In this document: in pieces, positions 44,101 through 52,493 of the stretch
Position numbering within the stretch: the stretch's first letter is position 1
Layout: every line of letters begins with the position of its first letter
Assembly: GCF_001648355.1 (NCBI RefSeq)
Contig: NZ_LXSL01000032.1
Coordinates: 124,001-188,000, forward strand
Source of the DNA: Eikenella longinqua
GTDB taxonomy: Bacteria; Pseudomonadota; Gammaproteobacteria; Burkholderiales; Neisseriaceae
DNA: 64,000 nt
Direction of reading: 5' to 3'
Notes under the pieces: generated by a model
Database searches by the model: none
What the model was told of the DNA's origin: nothing
What the model saw: the letters and a program-made list of their open reading frames with translations, nothing else
Made by a program: the position numbers and the translations under genes

Positions 44101-44404
44101 GAAATTGCCGATGTTCACCGTAACCGGTGATAAAACCTACTTTAACGGGGATTTAATTGCCGACGGCTCGATTTTGGGGCGGCACATCAAGGCCAACCAA
44201 ACCATCGAAGCACCGGACATCCGGGGCGGTACCTTGCATATGGCGGATGGGCGCTTCATCGTGACTAAAGAGCACGGGGCGCAACTGCGTTCCGACCCAA
44301 ACAGCAAGGTGGGCACCCAGTTGGATTATCGCGGCCTGATTGTGCGTAACGAGAAAGGCCATGTGACGGTGCGGGTGGGTAAGCTCACCAACTGGGGCGA
44401 TTGA
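41159..44404 (+). CDS. Phage tail tip (host specificity) protein J
   Basis: 1081 residues, close to the length of lambda gpJ. It would recognise the host receptor at the tail tip. The start resembles J proteins (GGGARTPYEAPNKLSSAQML, RIVDVISEGVV). Also present are NYLIRGIEVQVPSNYDPETR and a fibronectin-like region near residues 620-800. The C-terminal DUF1983-like region is coiled-coil then ADGTSGQSEVVIQADKLVLW. AGGAG precedes ATG 41159. It looks intact. Confidence 0.92.
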   Translation: MGGQKSGGGARTPYEAPNKLSSAQMLRIVDVISEGVVAGFANGNDAPFKSVFFNDTPVQNPDGSYNFKGVTAVFQRGTPDQSYIPGWESVERTVSVSNPVKNQSPVIRTVSDGGPTRLRVTVGVERNAAIQDNGDTLAADTALIIQLVNDDGVQQHRQVNFTEKGSGAFYHDEVFDRLPKAPFSIKVSRPTPDSTSDKIQNSTFFASYVEITDAKLCYPFTALAALSIDSDQFGGQNPRRNYLIRGIEVQVPSNYDPETRAYTGLWDGSFKTAWTNNPAWVLYDLVQQERYSSLALRLAPEDIDKWSLYQVARYCDEMVPDGFGGLEPRFTCNAYLTDRRQAGELLTELASAFCGMPLWNGNQLSVLLDQGGDPVAQYDNSNVVDGQFAYNGVALKSTYTAVLVRFADKYDSYRSKTEYVADAEAVARYGLNIQSVTAFGCTTRGQAVRYGQWILQTGLRQQDAVSFTVGREGLKHLPYDIIQIADNHFAGAQLGGQVLAVSGRVVTLDRTITENLAGWWFQYLALEQNAQGETVPKHYSLKVVSQPQPNQLLLDGDPSGLGYDDHWALSGKVVPRQYRAVSIKENTDDGTYTITALRHDPTKYAAVDNSALFEAGATTKYGRQPQLGNSNLSTNGRDLTLSWENLSADGQVVSYDIKIFKDGRLWRHIPDAPSAEISLQGLPNGDYRAEIRGRTARGVLSKPLEKAWSLNYTITGVRPTPKLFAIGLNWTLPSPLLAEAHTEIRYGRSNNFNQAMPLAKLPAPQTDYQLTNVKTGEHWYFWLRLVDSAGLAGEWTAPVDGVCSDDPSLLLEQLKGKIGKEQFAPGAGEELLNLVGNLAGNNNGMAGNTGKQAGKWDFYSQMNEADYVLSKRINAVRSQFGDKIATVAEEMKTLTTRTEAQARKVQAVESEVAGAKASVTQVAQSFADLNGKLSAAYTLKVSTDTRTGTKVVGGISLLADGTSGQSEVVIQADKLVLWNNKKLPMFTVTGDKTYFNGDLIADGSILGRHIKANQTIEAPDIRGGTLHMADGRFIVTKEHGAQLRSDPNSKVGTQLDYRGLIVRNEKGHVTVRVGKLTNWGD

Positions 44405-44416
44405 TAGGAGAACATG

Positions 44417-44776
44417 ATGGCCGATGAATACGGCATCCAGATGTATGACAACAACGGCAATGTGCTGGATACCAATTTGGATTCGGCGTTAGTGGTCGAA
44501 GGGGTCATTATTCTGGGGAATACCACAACCGGGCGTATTGACTTGGACATCCTGTTCCCGCTGCGCGAAAAGTTCAAAGGCATCTTCATTATGCCGGTGT
44601 TTCACGCGTTCACCGTTTCGGCGGATGTGGAGCATTCGGTGGAGGTGTACTTTGACGGCGCGTCCTTGTGTTGGGTAGTCAGCTACCAAGCAGCCAGTGG
44701 GTTATGGAGCAGCGTCCCGCATTACGGCGGGGCTTTCGCCGGCAGACAGTTTTTATATGGGTATTACAATGGATGA
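44417..44776 (+). CDS. Small phage protein after J
   Basis: 119 residues from ATG 44417, which has AGGAG at 6-nt spacing; the ATG at 44414 is too close to it. The start DEYGIQMYDNNGNV resembles the start of the next gene (DDYGLAVYNAEGLNV), so the two may be distant paralogues of the DUF6453 type found after J. Function unknown. Confidence 0.6.
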   Translation: MADEYGIQMYDNNGNVLDTNLDSALVVEGVIILGNTTTGRIDLDILFPLREKFKGIFIMPVFHAFTVSADVEHSVEVYFDGASLCWVVSYQAASGLWSSVPHYGGAFAGRQFLYGYYNG

Positions 44777-45164
44777 TTACGGATTGGCGGTGTACAACGC
44801 CGAAGGCTTGAATGTGCTCAGTAAGCACCTGTACTGCCCGAAACTGATCGGCAGCGTGACGTTTCGGCAGCGGCAGGTGTTGCGCCGCCCCGGCGGGGAT
44901 TTAACGGTGGTGGCTGCCGATGGCCGCGAAATCGGGTTGGGCGATCGCAGTTTAAACATAACTTTAGATTCGCTCCGTGCCCGGGGAATTGCCAACTTTA
45001 TGCGTGATTCGGGTCGTAGCCGCCGCCCGTTCCGTGAATCTGGCGGAGATATAGTGACGGAGAAAACCTACCGCTACGAGTTCTCACTATATGGTGCTAC
45101 CGGTCCGGGCACTATTGGTTTATTCGCAGAAACAGGTGTTGCAGTTTGTGGAAGCCACGAATAA
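44769..45164 (+). pseudogene. DUF6453-like phage protein, 3' end replaced
   Basis: A frame of 131 residues from ATG 44769, overlapping the previous gene. It begins MDDYGLAVYNAEGLNVLSKH and continues phage-like to TYRYEFSLYGA at about 45100. The remaining frame runs out of phase over tape-measure coding DNA and is not native. The junction lies near 45095-45120. Confidence 0.5.
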
Positions 45165-47547
45165 TGCGATGCGTGTCGGCGGCGTTGGGGCGCAGGAGCA
45201 GGCGGCGGCATTGTTCCAACTGTCGCAGGCTTTGGGTTCCGGGCGCTTACAGGGCGATGAGTTCCGCTCAATCTCTGAGGCTGCGCCTATCCTGCTGGAT
45301 ACGCTGGCCGAGCATCTGGGTAAAACGCGGGCGGAAATCCGCGCAATGGCTGCTGACGGCAAGCTGACTTCTGATGTGATCGTGGAAGCGGTAACGGCGG
45401 CAGGCGGGAAACTGGCAGAACAAGCCGGAAATATGCAGGTTACGCTGGGCGGCTCATTGACAGTGCTGAAAAATAATTTTGCCGCGCTGGTTGATGAGAT
45501 GCTCAACGGTACGGGGGTAATGTCGGTATTTGCTCAGGGGATTAAATTCATTGCCGACAACCTGCAAACGTTTGCGCAAATTATCGGCGTGATCGGCTTC
45601 GCTTACCTGCTTCAAATGCTATCAGCTGTCCAGATTACCGCCTACAACGTCGGCTTGGCATTCGGCCGGATGGCGGCAATTATGCTGGCGAATCCGTTTG
45701 TGGCGGTGGCAGCGGGGCTTGTGGCCGTGTTGGCCGCCACCGGCGAACTGAGTAATGCGATGGATGCGCTGGGGATTATCGGCGGGGATGTGTTCGATCT
45801 GATTAAGACCGGCTACCAGGGATTGGCTGATCTGGTAGAGGCAGTCTATATCGATATGACTTCTTCGGCAGAAGATAATGCTGCACAATCCACGGGGATT
45901 TTCGGTGGTTTCTTTGACGAAGTAGGAGATGGTTTTTGGGGATTTCTTGAAGGTGTCGGCAAAGTATTTGATGCGATGGCGGCATTGATTGTGTCGGCAG
46001 TTGAATACATGGTCAATGCGTTCGGCGATTTGTGGCAGGCCATCAAAGACGGGGCGGCATGGGCGGCCAAGTCGGCATTGGAATGGATCAGCAAACTGGT
46101 AAACGGTGCGATTGACGGCATCAACAGCGTGATCGCTTTGGCTAATAATGTTCCAGGCGTGAATATCGGCACGGTTGGGAAGGTGAATTGGGGCAGCGGT
46201 ATCAATGCCCCTTATGCTTTTGGTGAGCGCCCATCGAATAATCCAGGCTGGTCTGCTATCTACGGATCGAGGGTGGAATCTCAGGCACAAGGCGGTCTAC
46301 AAAACTATTTTCGCGGGGCGAGGGCTCGCTCAGCAGCAAATAAAGCGGCTGGCGGACAGTTTGGCGGAGGAGGAAAGCGTACTGCACGGCCGTCAGGCGG
46401 CGGTGGAAGTAAGCGTCGCGGCGGAGGGAAATCTGATGCTGAAAAACTGCAAGAGCAGTTCAATAAAGAGCTTTCCACTACGCGGGAAAAGCTGAACGCC
46501 ATTAAAGCCGAGTTTACCGATATGGAAAACTACGGCTTTAAAAACCAGTTCACCACGCTGCGGGAGTTCGACGCTGAATTGAACAAGGTTGGCGGTCGGT
46601 ACAGCAAGTTCAGCGAAGACCAGCGCAAGGCTATCCGCAATGTGTATGAGCAAATCCACGCCCAGGAACAGCTGAATGCGGTACAGGCTTTCCAGTTGGA
46701 CGGCAAGCGCCATCTGGAGGATATGGAGTTTGAAGTCGGGCTGCTTGGTAAATCGCAAGCGGAAACCGAGCGCCTGCGCTATGCCCGTGAGCTTGATTTG
46801 AAGGTGCGGCAGCAAACAGCCGGCATGTCGCCGGAATACGTTGCCAAGATGAACGAGGAGCGCGATGCCATCCTTGCCCAGTACGATGCCATCCAACGAA
46901 TCAAAGAGGAACGCGGCGAAGACTGGCTGGGCGGCATCAGAGACGGGGTCAACAAGTATGCTAAATCAATGGGCACGCTGCGCGAGCAGATGGCTGATAT
47001 GGTTGGTAATACCTTTGACACGCTTGGCAACACGCTGGGGGATTTTGTGGCAACCGGCAAGGCGAACTTCCGGGATATGACAGTATCTATTTTGCAGGAT
47101 TTGTCGAAAATCTTCATTCGCATGGCGACGATGCGGCTGGTAAGCAGCTTTGCCGGAGGTGGTGGAGCGTTTGCTGACGGCGGTGCATTTAATAATGGTC
47201 TGCAATTCTTCGCCAGTGGCGGGGTGTTCACAAACCAAGTTGTCAGCCGCCCGACGATGTTCGCCCACGGTGGCGGCTTTGGCGTGATGGGTGAGGCGGG
47301 GCCGGAGGCTATTATGCCGCTTACCCGTGCGCCGAACGGTAAGCTTGGCGTAGCCGCGCAAGGCGGCAGCGGAGTGCAGAATAACGTCAATATTTCGGTA
47401 AGTATCAGCCAAACCGGTAATGCTGAATCGGACAGTAAGGCCGATAGTGAGCAAGGCCGACGAATTGCCAGGATGCTTGATGGCAAGATCATCGAAGTGC
47501 TGGCAAGAGAAAGCCGTCCCGGCGGCATGCTGTCAAACCGGCAATAA
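45091..47547 (+). pseudogene. Tail tape measure protein, N-terminus lost and out of order
   Basis: 818 codons from ATG 45091. The true coding similarity starts about KQVLQFVEATNNAM, inside the tape measure domain (FQLSQALGSGRLQGDEFRSI, MAADGKLTSDVIVEAV). Hydrophobic segments follow, then coiled coil. The C-terminus FASGGVFTNQVVSRPTMF and GEAGPEAIMPLTRAPNGKLG is typical of lambda gpH. The start of a normal tape measure is missing. In lambda-like phages this gene lies before L; here it follows J, so the block was moved. Confidence 0.75.
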
Positions 47548-47549
47548 AG

Positions 47550-47596
47550 AATAGCCCGAACTGGTAAGTAATCCTTACTGGTTCGGGCTATTTTTT
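47550..47596 (+). terminator. Late-operon terminator
   Basis: AATAGCCCGAAC...GTTCGGGCTATT with an extended, slightly mismatched stem and six T residues, directly after the tape measure stop. int is read towards it from the other side. Confidence 0.85.
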
Positions 47597-47647
47597 ATGC
47601 CTGCTTGATATACTCTAAACAGTCTCGGCTATTTGGTTTGCGCCGCG

Positions 47648-48859
47648 CTACTGGCTGAATTTATCGCGCAAAGCCATAACATCCTGCCCCCATAGTTCAA
47701 GGTAGTGCCGCCGCTCCTCTAGCAGCTCGGCGCGGTTGTAGGCGCGGTTGGTGCGGTCGCCGATGGTATGCGATAGCAGCATCTCACCCACATCATGCGG
47801 GATGTGATGGACTTCGCGCAGGTAGGTGCGGGCAAGGCTACGCAGCCCGTGGCCGCTGCTGTTGATGTTCGCGGCGTGCAGTTTGATGCGGGCTGTATCC
47901 ACGCCGATAGGTTTCAGGTAGCCTCTTCCCTCAAACAAATAGACACCGTTTACACTCAATGGCCGGGCTTCGTGGTAGATCCGGAGTAGGGCGCTGCTCA
48001 GCGGCACGATATGCGCCCTGGTTTTCATGCGTTGCAAAGGGATTTCCCACAGCCCACGGTCTAAATCGATTTCGGCAATCGCTGTTCCGGCAGCTTCGCT
48101 GGGACGGGTCATGCTGAGCAGTTGCCAGTAAATGAGCAGCTTGGCACGCAACCCTATCTCCGGCGATGTTTCCAGCCGCTCAATCAGTAAAGGCAGGTCG
48201 GTATATGGTAGTGCGGCGAAGTGGCGCTCTTGTGCACGTTTGAATACCTGCCTGCCAATAACTTTTGTCGGATTGATGGGGATAGTGCCATCTGCTACGA
48301 GGTAATCAAAAAACAAGCCTAGGCTGCTTTTGGTGCGGCGCAGGTATTCGAGGACGCCTTTATCCTCCATCTGCCGCAAGACGGCCACAACTTCGGCGGT
48401 GGTAATGGTGCGCACGTCACGGTCGATGAAATGCGGCAGGATGTTGGCTTCTAACGCGGCCATCACTTGGGCGGCATATTTTGGATTTTTGCCGCTGCCG
48501 TCTTTCCCGCCCTCTATTGCCCATCTATGATGCCAATCATATAGGCGGTGCTGGAACTGGTATGCAGTATCCAGCTCTACAGGCTGCTCTGCTTTGGGAT
48601 TGATACCACGCGCCAGCTTGGCTTTGATTTGGTCTCGCCAATCGCGGGCATCGGCAAGGCTGAAATCGGGATATAGTCCAAGTGTCATGGTGTCTTGCTT
48701 TTTATCCTCCGGCCTAGCGTATGCCAGCCGCCACGACTTCCCGCCGCTGGGCAATACCCATAAGGCAAGGCCGCCGCCGTCTGATAGCTTGTATAGCTTG
48801 TCTTTCGGCTTTGCATTTTTTACTTGGCTGACGGAGAGGGGGCGGACGATTTTGGGCAT
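47648..48859 (-). CDS. int: Tyrosine integrase (P4-type)
   Basis: 403 residues from ATG 48859; the frame extends to 48901, but MPKIVRPLSVSQVKNAKPKD is the usual start of the N-terminal DUF4102 arm-binding domain. Catalytic residues appear in MTRPSEAAG (Arg), HGLRSLARTYL (His, Arg), LSHTIGDR (His) and NRAYNRAELLEERR (Tyr). It would recombine at the tRNA-Ser 3' end, and it lies next to that tRNA as expected. It contains the one exact eikDUS I found in the element (47913-47924). Confidence 0.92.
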   Translation of the reverse strand: MPKIVRPLSVSQVKNAKPKDKLYKLSDGGGLALWVLPSGGKSWRLAYARPEDKKQDTMTLGLYPDFSLADARDWRDQIKAKLARGINPKAEQPVELDTAYQFQHRLYDWHHRWAIEGGKDGSGKNPKYAAQVMAALEANILPHFIDRDVRTITTAEVVAVLRQMEDKGVLEYLRRTKSSLGLFFDYLVADGTIPINPTKVIGRQVFKRAQERHFAALPYTDLPLLIERLETSPEIGLRAKLLIYWQLLSMTRPSEAAGTAIAEIDLDRGLWEIPLQRMKTRAHIVPLSSALLRIYHEARPLSVNGVYLFEGRGYLKPIGVDTARIKLHAANINSSGHGLRSLARTYLREVHHIPHDVGEMLLSHTIGDRTNRAYNRAELLEERRHYLELWGQDVMALRDKFSQ

Positions 48860-48907
48860 GATTATGGTACGGGATAGGATGTACCAAATAAAATACCACA
48901 AAAAAAC

Positions 48908-49014
48908 GAAACACGTTTTAAAAAATTGAAATGCGTTTTAAACTATTAAGACGAAGAAAACGGCATAACTAACTGATTAGCTATGCCGTTTTGCTTTTTC
49001 TGAAACGTTTTAGA
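48908..49014. repeat. Direct repeats beside int, possible arm-type sites
   Basis: GAAACACGTTTTAAA (48908-48922), GAAATGCGTTTTAAA (48928-48942) and GAAACGTTTTAGA (49002-49014) lie between int and the att core. The first two are 20 bp apart. Integrase arm-binding sites often look like this. Confidence 0.4.
48957..48992. terminator. Hairpin between int and tRNA-Ser
   Basis: AAAACGGCATA...TATGCCGTTTT forms a strong stem with T-rich flanks on both sides. It can terminate the tRNA-Ser transcript, replacing the host terminator left at 32421-32450. Confidence 0.65.
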
Positions 49015-49033
49015 AAACGTTGCAAATATGTGG

Positions 49034-49051
49034 TGGCGGAAGCGGTGAGAT
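49034..49051. repeat. Right attachment repeat (attR) within tRNA-Ser
   Basis: The second copy of TGGCGGAAGCGGTGAGAT, forming the 3' end of the functional tRNA gene. Confidence 0.85.
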
Positions 49052-49122
49052 TCGAACTCACGGTGGGCCTAACCCACGACGGTTTTCAAGACCGCTGCAT
49101 TAAACCGCTCTGCCACGCTTCC
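49034..49122 (-). tRNA. tRNA-Ser (anticodon UGA)
   Basis: 89 nt. The acceptor stem GGAAGCG pairs with CGCTTCC. The anticodon loop is CTTGAAA (TGA), with the long variable arm of serine tRNAs and a T-arm with GAGTTCGAATCTC. CCA is encoded. The last 18 bp are the phage att core, and integration left the gene complete. Confidence 0.95.
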
Positions 49123-49137
49123 GGTTCAAGAGCGCGA

Positions 49138-49166
49138 ACTATACCGGATTTCCGCCGTTTTTGCCA
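49138..49166 (-). promoter_or_regulatory. Promoter of tRNA-Ser
   Basis: On the minus strand TGGCAA (49161-49166) and TATAGT (49138-49143) are 17 bp apart, with the tRNA 5' end 16 bp downstream of the -10. Confidence 0.45.
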
Positions 49167-49468
49167 GCATTATTTTGCCGGCGCGGGCGGGCTGTTGCAG
49201 CGTTTTCCTCGCGTGGGGCGGGCAAACGGGCTCGCCGTATTTTTTCAGGTAGCCTCAAACAAGTGAAGAGGCTACCTGAAAAATCAATCCGCCGTCCCGC
49301 CGCCTTAGATTTTTTTCTTCTATCTATTAAAAAAATATTTATAAAACCGATTGAGCGGCCACGGTTGGTGTCAAGCAAAAAACGGTTTTGTGTGATTTAG
49401 TAGTTTGATACATAACGAATATTTTAAAATTTCCCACAGTGGCCAAGCGGCTGAAAACACAGTCTGCA

Positions 49469-49481
49469 TGAAATTTATTCA
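49469..49481 (+). promoter_or_regulatory. MetR-type binding site upstream of metE
   Basis: TGAAATTTATTCA fits TGAA-N5-TTCA, the MetR consensus, and is the core of a longer 9-bp palindrome (CTGCATGAA/TTCATGCAG). It lies 120 bp before metE. MetR activates metE with homocysteine in other proteobacteria. The rest of the 478-bp gap 49123-49600 is AT-rich and holds a DUS pair near 49239-49280 and no gene. Confidence 0.6.
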
Positions 49482-49600
49482 TGCAGTTCGGCAAATTTAT
49501 CGCTTGCATCTTGCCGCGCCCTGCCGCAAACTCGCCCCCTGAGAAATTTTACTCGTTTCCTAAATATTTTCCGTTTTGCAAACCATTAGAAGGAGTTGTG

Positions 49601-51895
49601 ATGAACACTGTACATCTTTCCGGCTACCCGCGCATCGGCGCCAAGCGCGAGCTGAAATTTGCCGTTGAAGCCTTTTGGAAAGGCGCGAAATCCGAGGCCG
49701 AGCTGCAACAAGTGGCCGCCGACATCCGCCGTGCCAACTGGGCCGCGCAGAAAGCCGCCGGCGCTGATTTGCTACCGGTGGGCGATTTTTCTTTCTACGA
49801 CCACGTGCTGGATTTGCTCTGTACCTTGGGCGGCATCCCCACGCGCTTCGGTTTCGACGCGGCCAATCTGACCCTGCCCGAATATTTCCAACTGGCGCGC
49901 GGCAATGCCACCCAGTTTGCCATGGAAATGACCAAGTGGTTCGACACCAACTACCACTTCATCGTGCCCGAATGGTCGGCCGACACCGAATTTAAGGTAA
50001 ACGCCAAAAACCTGATTGCGCAAATCAAAGAAGCCAAAGCGCAGGGCTACGACATCAAGCCCACGCTGGTGGGCCCGGTTACCTTGGCTTGGCTGGGCAA
50101 GAAAAAAGAAGGCATTTCCTGCCGCATCAAAGACCTGCTGCTGCCCAAGCTGCTGCCCGCCTATGCGCAGCTGTTGCGCGAGCTGGCCGCCGAAGGCGTG
50201 GATTGGATTCAGATCGACGAGCCGATCTTGGCCGCCGAAGCCGACCAGCACTGGCTGGGCGCGTTTGAGCCCGTGTATAAAGAGTTGGCCAACACCGGCG
50301 TGCGCATTGTGATCGGCACGTATTTCGCTTCTGTGGCCGAGCATCTGAACCTGCTCAAATCCCTGCCCGTGCACGGCGTGCACATCGACTGCGTGCGTGC
50401 GCCCGAGCAGCTGGCCGTGTTTGCCGAAGGCTGGCCGGACAACCGCGTGCTGTCTGTGGGCCTGATTGACGGCCGCAACGTGTGGCGCGCCAACCTGAGC
50501 AAGGTCATCGACACGCTCGAGCCGGTGAAAGCCAAGTTTGGCAACAATTTGTGGATTGCCCCGAGCTGCTCGCTCTTGCACAGCCCGCAGGATTTGGCCG
50601 TGGAAGAAAAGCTGGATGCCGAAATCAAATCGTGGATGGCTTTTGCCGCGCAGAAACTGGTGGAACTGGGCGTGGTGAAACAGGCACTGGAACACGGCAA
50701 AGCCGCCGTGCAGGCAGCCTTGGCCGAATCTGATGCCGCTGCCGCCGACCGCGCCACCAACAAGAAAATCCACAATGCCGCCGTGCAGAAGCGCGTGGCC
50801 GAGCTGCCCAAAGGCGCCGACCAGCGCAAATCGCCGTTTGCCGTGCGCATCAAGGCGCAGCAGGAATGGATGAAGCTGCCCGTGCTGCCTGCCACCACCA
50901 TCGGCTCTTTCCCGCAAACCACCGAAATCCGCCAGGCGCGCGCCGCGTTTAAAAAAGGTGAGCTCTCCGCTGCCGATTACGATGCCGCGATGAAGAAAGA
51001 AATCGCCTACTGCGTGGAAATCCAAGAGAAACTGGAGCTGGATGTGCCTGTGCACGGCGAAGCCGAGCGCAACGACATGGTGGAATACTTCGGCGAGCAG
51101 CTCGCCGGCTACTGCTTCAGCCAGTTCGGCTGGGTGCAGAGCTACGGCAGCCGCTGCGTGAAACCGCCGATTATTTTCGGCGACGTGTCCCGTCCCAACC
51201 CGATGACCGTGTATTGGTCCACCTACGCGCAAAGCCTCACCAAGCGCCCGATGAAAGGCATGCTCACCGGCCCGGTAACCATGTTCAAATGGTCGTTTGT
51301 GCGCGACGATGTGCCGCTGAGCGTGGTGGCCAAGCAGATTGCGCTGGCGCTGAATGATGAAGTGCTGGATTTGGAAAAAGCCGGCATTAAAGTGATTCAG
51401 ATCGACGAACCCGCCATCCGCGAAGCCATGCCGCTGAAACGCGCGCAATGGGACGAATACCTGGCCTGGGCCTGCGAAGCCTTCCGCCTTGCCAGCACCG
51501 GCGCGGCCGACAGCACCCAAATCCACACCCATATGTGCTACTCCGAGTTCAACGACATCCTGCCCGCCATCGCCAGCATGGATGCCGACGTGATCACCAT
51601 CGAAACTTCGCGTTCCGACATGGAATTGCTGACCGCGTTTGGCGATTTCAAATACCCGAACGACATCGGCCCGGGCGTGTACGACATCCACAGCCCGCGC
51701 GTGCCCACCGAAGCCGAAGTGGAACGCCTGCTGCGCAAAGCGATGGAAGTGGTGCCGGTGGAACGCCTGTGGGTGAACCCCGACTGCGGCCTGAAAACAC
51801 GCGGCTGGAAAGAAACGCTGGAACAGCTCGAAGTGATGATGGCAGTAACCAAGAAACTGCGCGCCGAGCTGGCAGCCAAGAATGTGGCCCGCTAA
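49601..51895 (+). CDS. metE: Cobalamin-independent methionine synthase
   Basis: 764 residues from ATG 49601, with AAGGAG upstream; the frame back to 49481 has no support. It methylates homocysteine from methyl-tetrahydrofolate polyglutamate. The N-terminal barrel starts HLSGYPRIGAKRELKFAVE. The C-terminal barrel starts LPATTIGSFPQTTEIRQAR. Zinc ligands lie in IHTHMCYSEF and NPDCGLKTRGW. Long AT-rich leader with a MetR box. Confidence 0.97.
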   Translation: MNTVHLSGYPRIGAKRELKFAVEAFWKGAKSEAELQQVAADIRRANWAAQKAAGADLLPVGDFSFYDHVLDLLCTLGGIPTRFGFDAANLTLPEYFQLARGNATQFAMEMTKWFDTNYHFIVPEWSADTEFKVNAKNLIAQIKEAKAQGYDIKPTLVGPVTLAWLGKKKEGISCRIKDLLLPKLLPAYAQLLRELAAEGVDWIQIDEPILAAEADQHWLGAFEPVYKELANTGVRIVIGTYFASVAEHLNLLKSLPVHGVHIDCVRAPEQLAVFAEGWPDNRVLSVGLIDGRNVWRANLSKVIDTLEPVKAKFGNNLWIAPSCSLLHSPQDLAVEEKLDAEIKSWMAFAAQKLVELGVVKQALEHGKAAVQAALAESDAAAADRATNKKIHNAAVQKRVAELPKGADQRKSPFAVRIKAQQEWMKLPVLPATTIGSFPQTTEIRQARAAFKKGELSAADYDAAMKKEIAYCVEIQEKLELDVPVHGEAERNDMVEYFGEQLAGYCFSQFGWVQSYGSRCVKPPIIFGDVSRPNPMTVYWSTYAQSLTKRPMKGMLTGPVTMFKWSFVRDDVPLSVVAKQIALALNDEVLDLEKAGIKVIQIDEPAIREAMPLKRAQWDEYLAWACEAFRLASTGAADSTQIHTHMCYSEFNDILPAIASMDADVITIETSRSDMELLTAFGDFKYPNDIGPGVYDIHSPRVPTEAEVERLLRKAMEVVPVERLWVNPDCGLKTRGWKETLEQLEVMMAVTKKLRAELAAKNVAR

Positions 51896-51934
51896 GCGAT
51901 AGGGCAGTTTGGCTGTAACCCGGCCGCAAAGAAA

Positions 51935-51994
51935 AGGCTACCTGAAATATTTTTAGCTGCGCAGAAACTTGCGAAGCTCGTTTTCAGGTAGCCT
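51935..51994. terminator. Inverted eikDUS pair after metE
   Basis: Copies at 51935-51946 and 51983-51994 enclose one TTTTTAGCTGCGCAGAAACT repeat unit. The 598-bp gap 51896-52493 holds this pair, more DUS copies, a Correia-like element and a second DUS/repeat pair, but no gene I can support. Confidence 0.65.
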
Positions 51995-52240
51995 TTTTTG
52001 CTTTGGCGGCGTGTGCAAACAGTATGGATGTAGGAGGATGAGGCTACCTGAAAAGTGATGTGTTGATGCAAATGGGTGGGGCTAATCGGTTTTCAGGTAG
52101 CCTTGGTTGCGCCTTCAAGCTTGGGCAACATTGTGTGTCGCAAACAACGCTATCTGTTCATCAAGCCAAGCAAACGGCGGAGAGGAAACCCGCCGCTACG
52201 AAATGAAGCAGGGTGCCAAGGTTTCGGGCTACCTGAAACG

Positions 52241-52311
52241 CAGAGTGGATGAACAAAAACCGGTACGGCATTGGCTCGCCGCCTTGTCCCGATTTTTGTT
52301 AATCCACTATA
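52241..52311. repeat. Shortened Correia-like element
   Basis: The right end GATTTTTGTTAATCCACTAT matches a standard Correia terminus (complement ATAGTGGATTAACAAAAATC). The left end (AGTGGATGAACAAAAACCGG) is a slightly changed terminus. Only ~70 bp remain, so most of the interior is deleted. An eikDUS-like copy ends 3-4 bp before its left end. Confidence 0.65.
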
Positions 52312-52393
52312 TTTTTCCCCTGCGGGAGGGGGTAGGCCGAAGCTGTGTTTGGTGACGGATGCTGTGCCGCAAAGCCGGATACGGAATACAGAA

Positions 52394-52455
52394 AGGCTAC
52401 CTGAAAGATTTTTAACTTCGCAGAAACTTCACTGCGTTGCGTTTTCAGGTAGCCT
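52394..52455. terminator. Inverted eikDUS pair downstream of the DASS gene
   Basis: Copies at 52394-52405 and 52444-52455 enclose TTTTTAACTTCGCAGAAACT plus CACTGCGTTGCG. They lie 39 bp past the minus-strand stop at 52494. Confidence 0.65.
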
Positions 52456-52493
52456 TTTATCTGCCTAAACAACAATGGCTTTCAGCCTGGGGT

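Larger units (their letters stand above)
32458..49051. mobile_element. Defective lambda-like prophage in tRNA-Ser
   Basis: About 16.6 kb between two copies of TGGCGGAAGCGGTGAGAT, with an integrase next to the intact tRNA copy. It carries a leftward early block (32558-37231), a rightward tail block (37248-47547) and int (47648-48859). I find no repressor, terminase, portal, capsid or lysis gene. Three or more junctions join parts of unrelated phage genes. It cannot make particles by itself. Coding DNA is more compact and AT-richer in the early block than in the host. Confidence 0.88.

Noticed and set aside
49772..51691. 639-codon minus-strand frame across metE
   Set aside because: Antisense shadow of metE with no recognisable domain.
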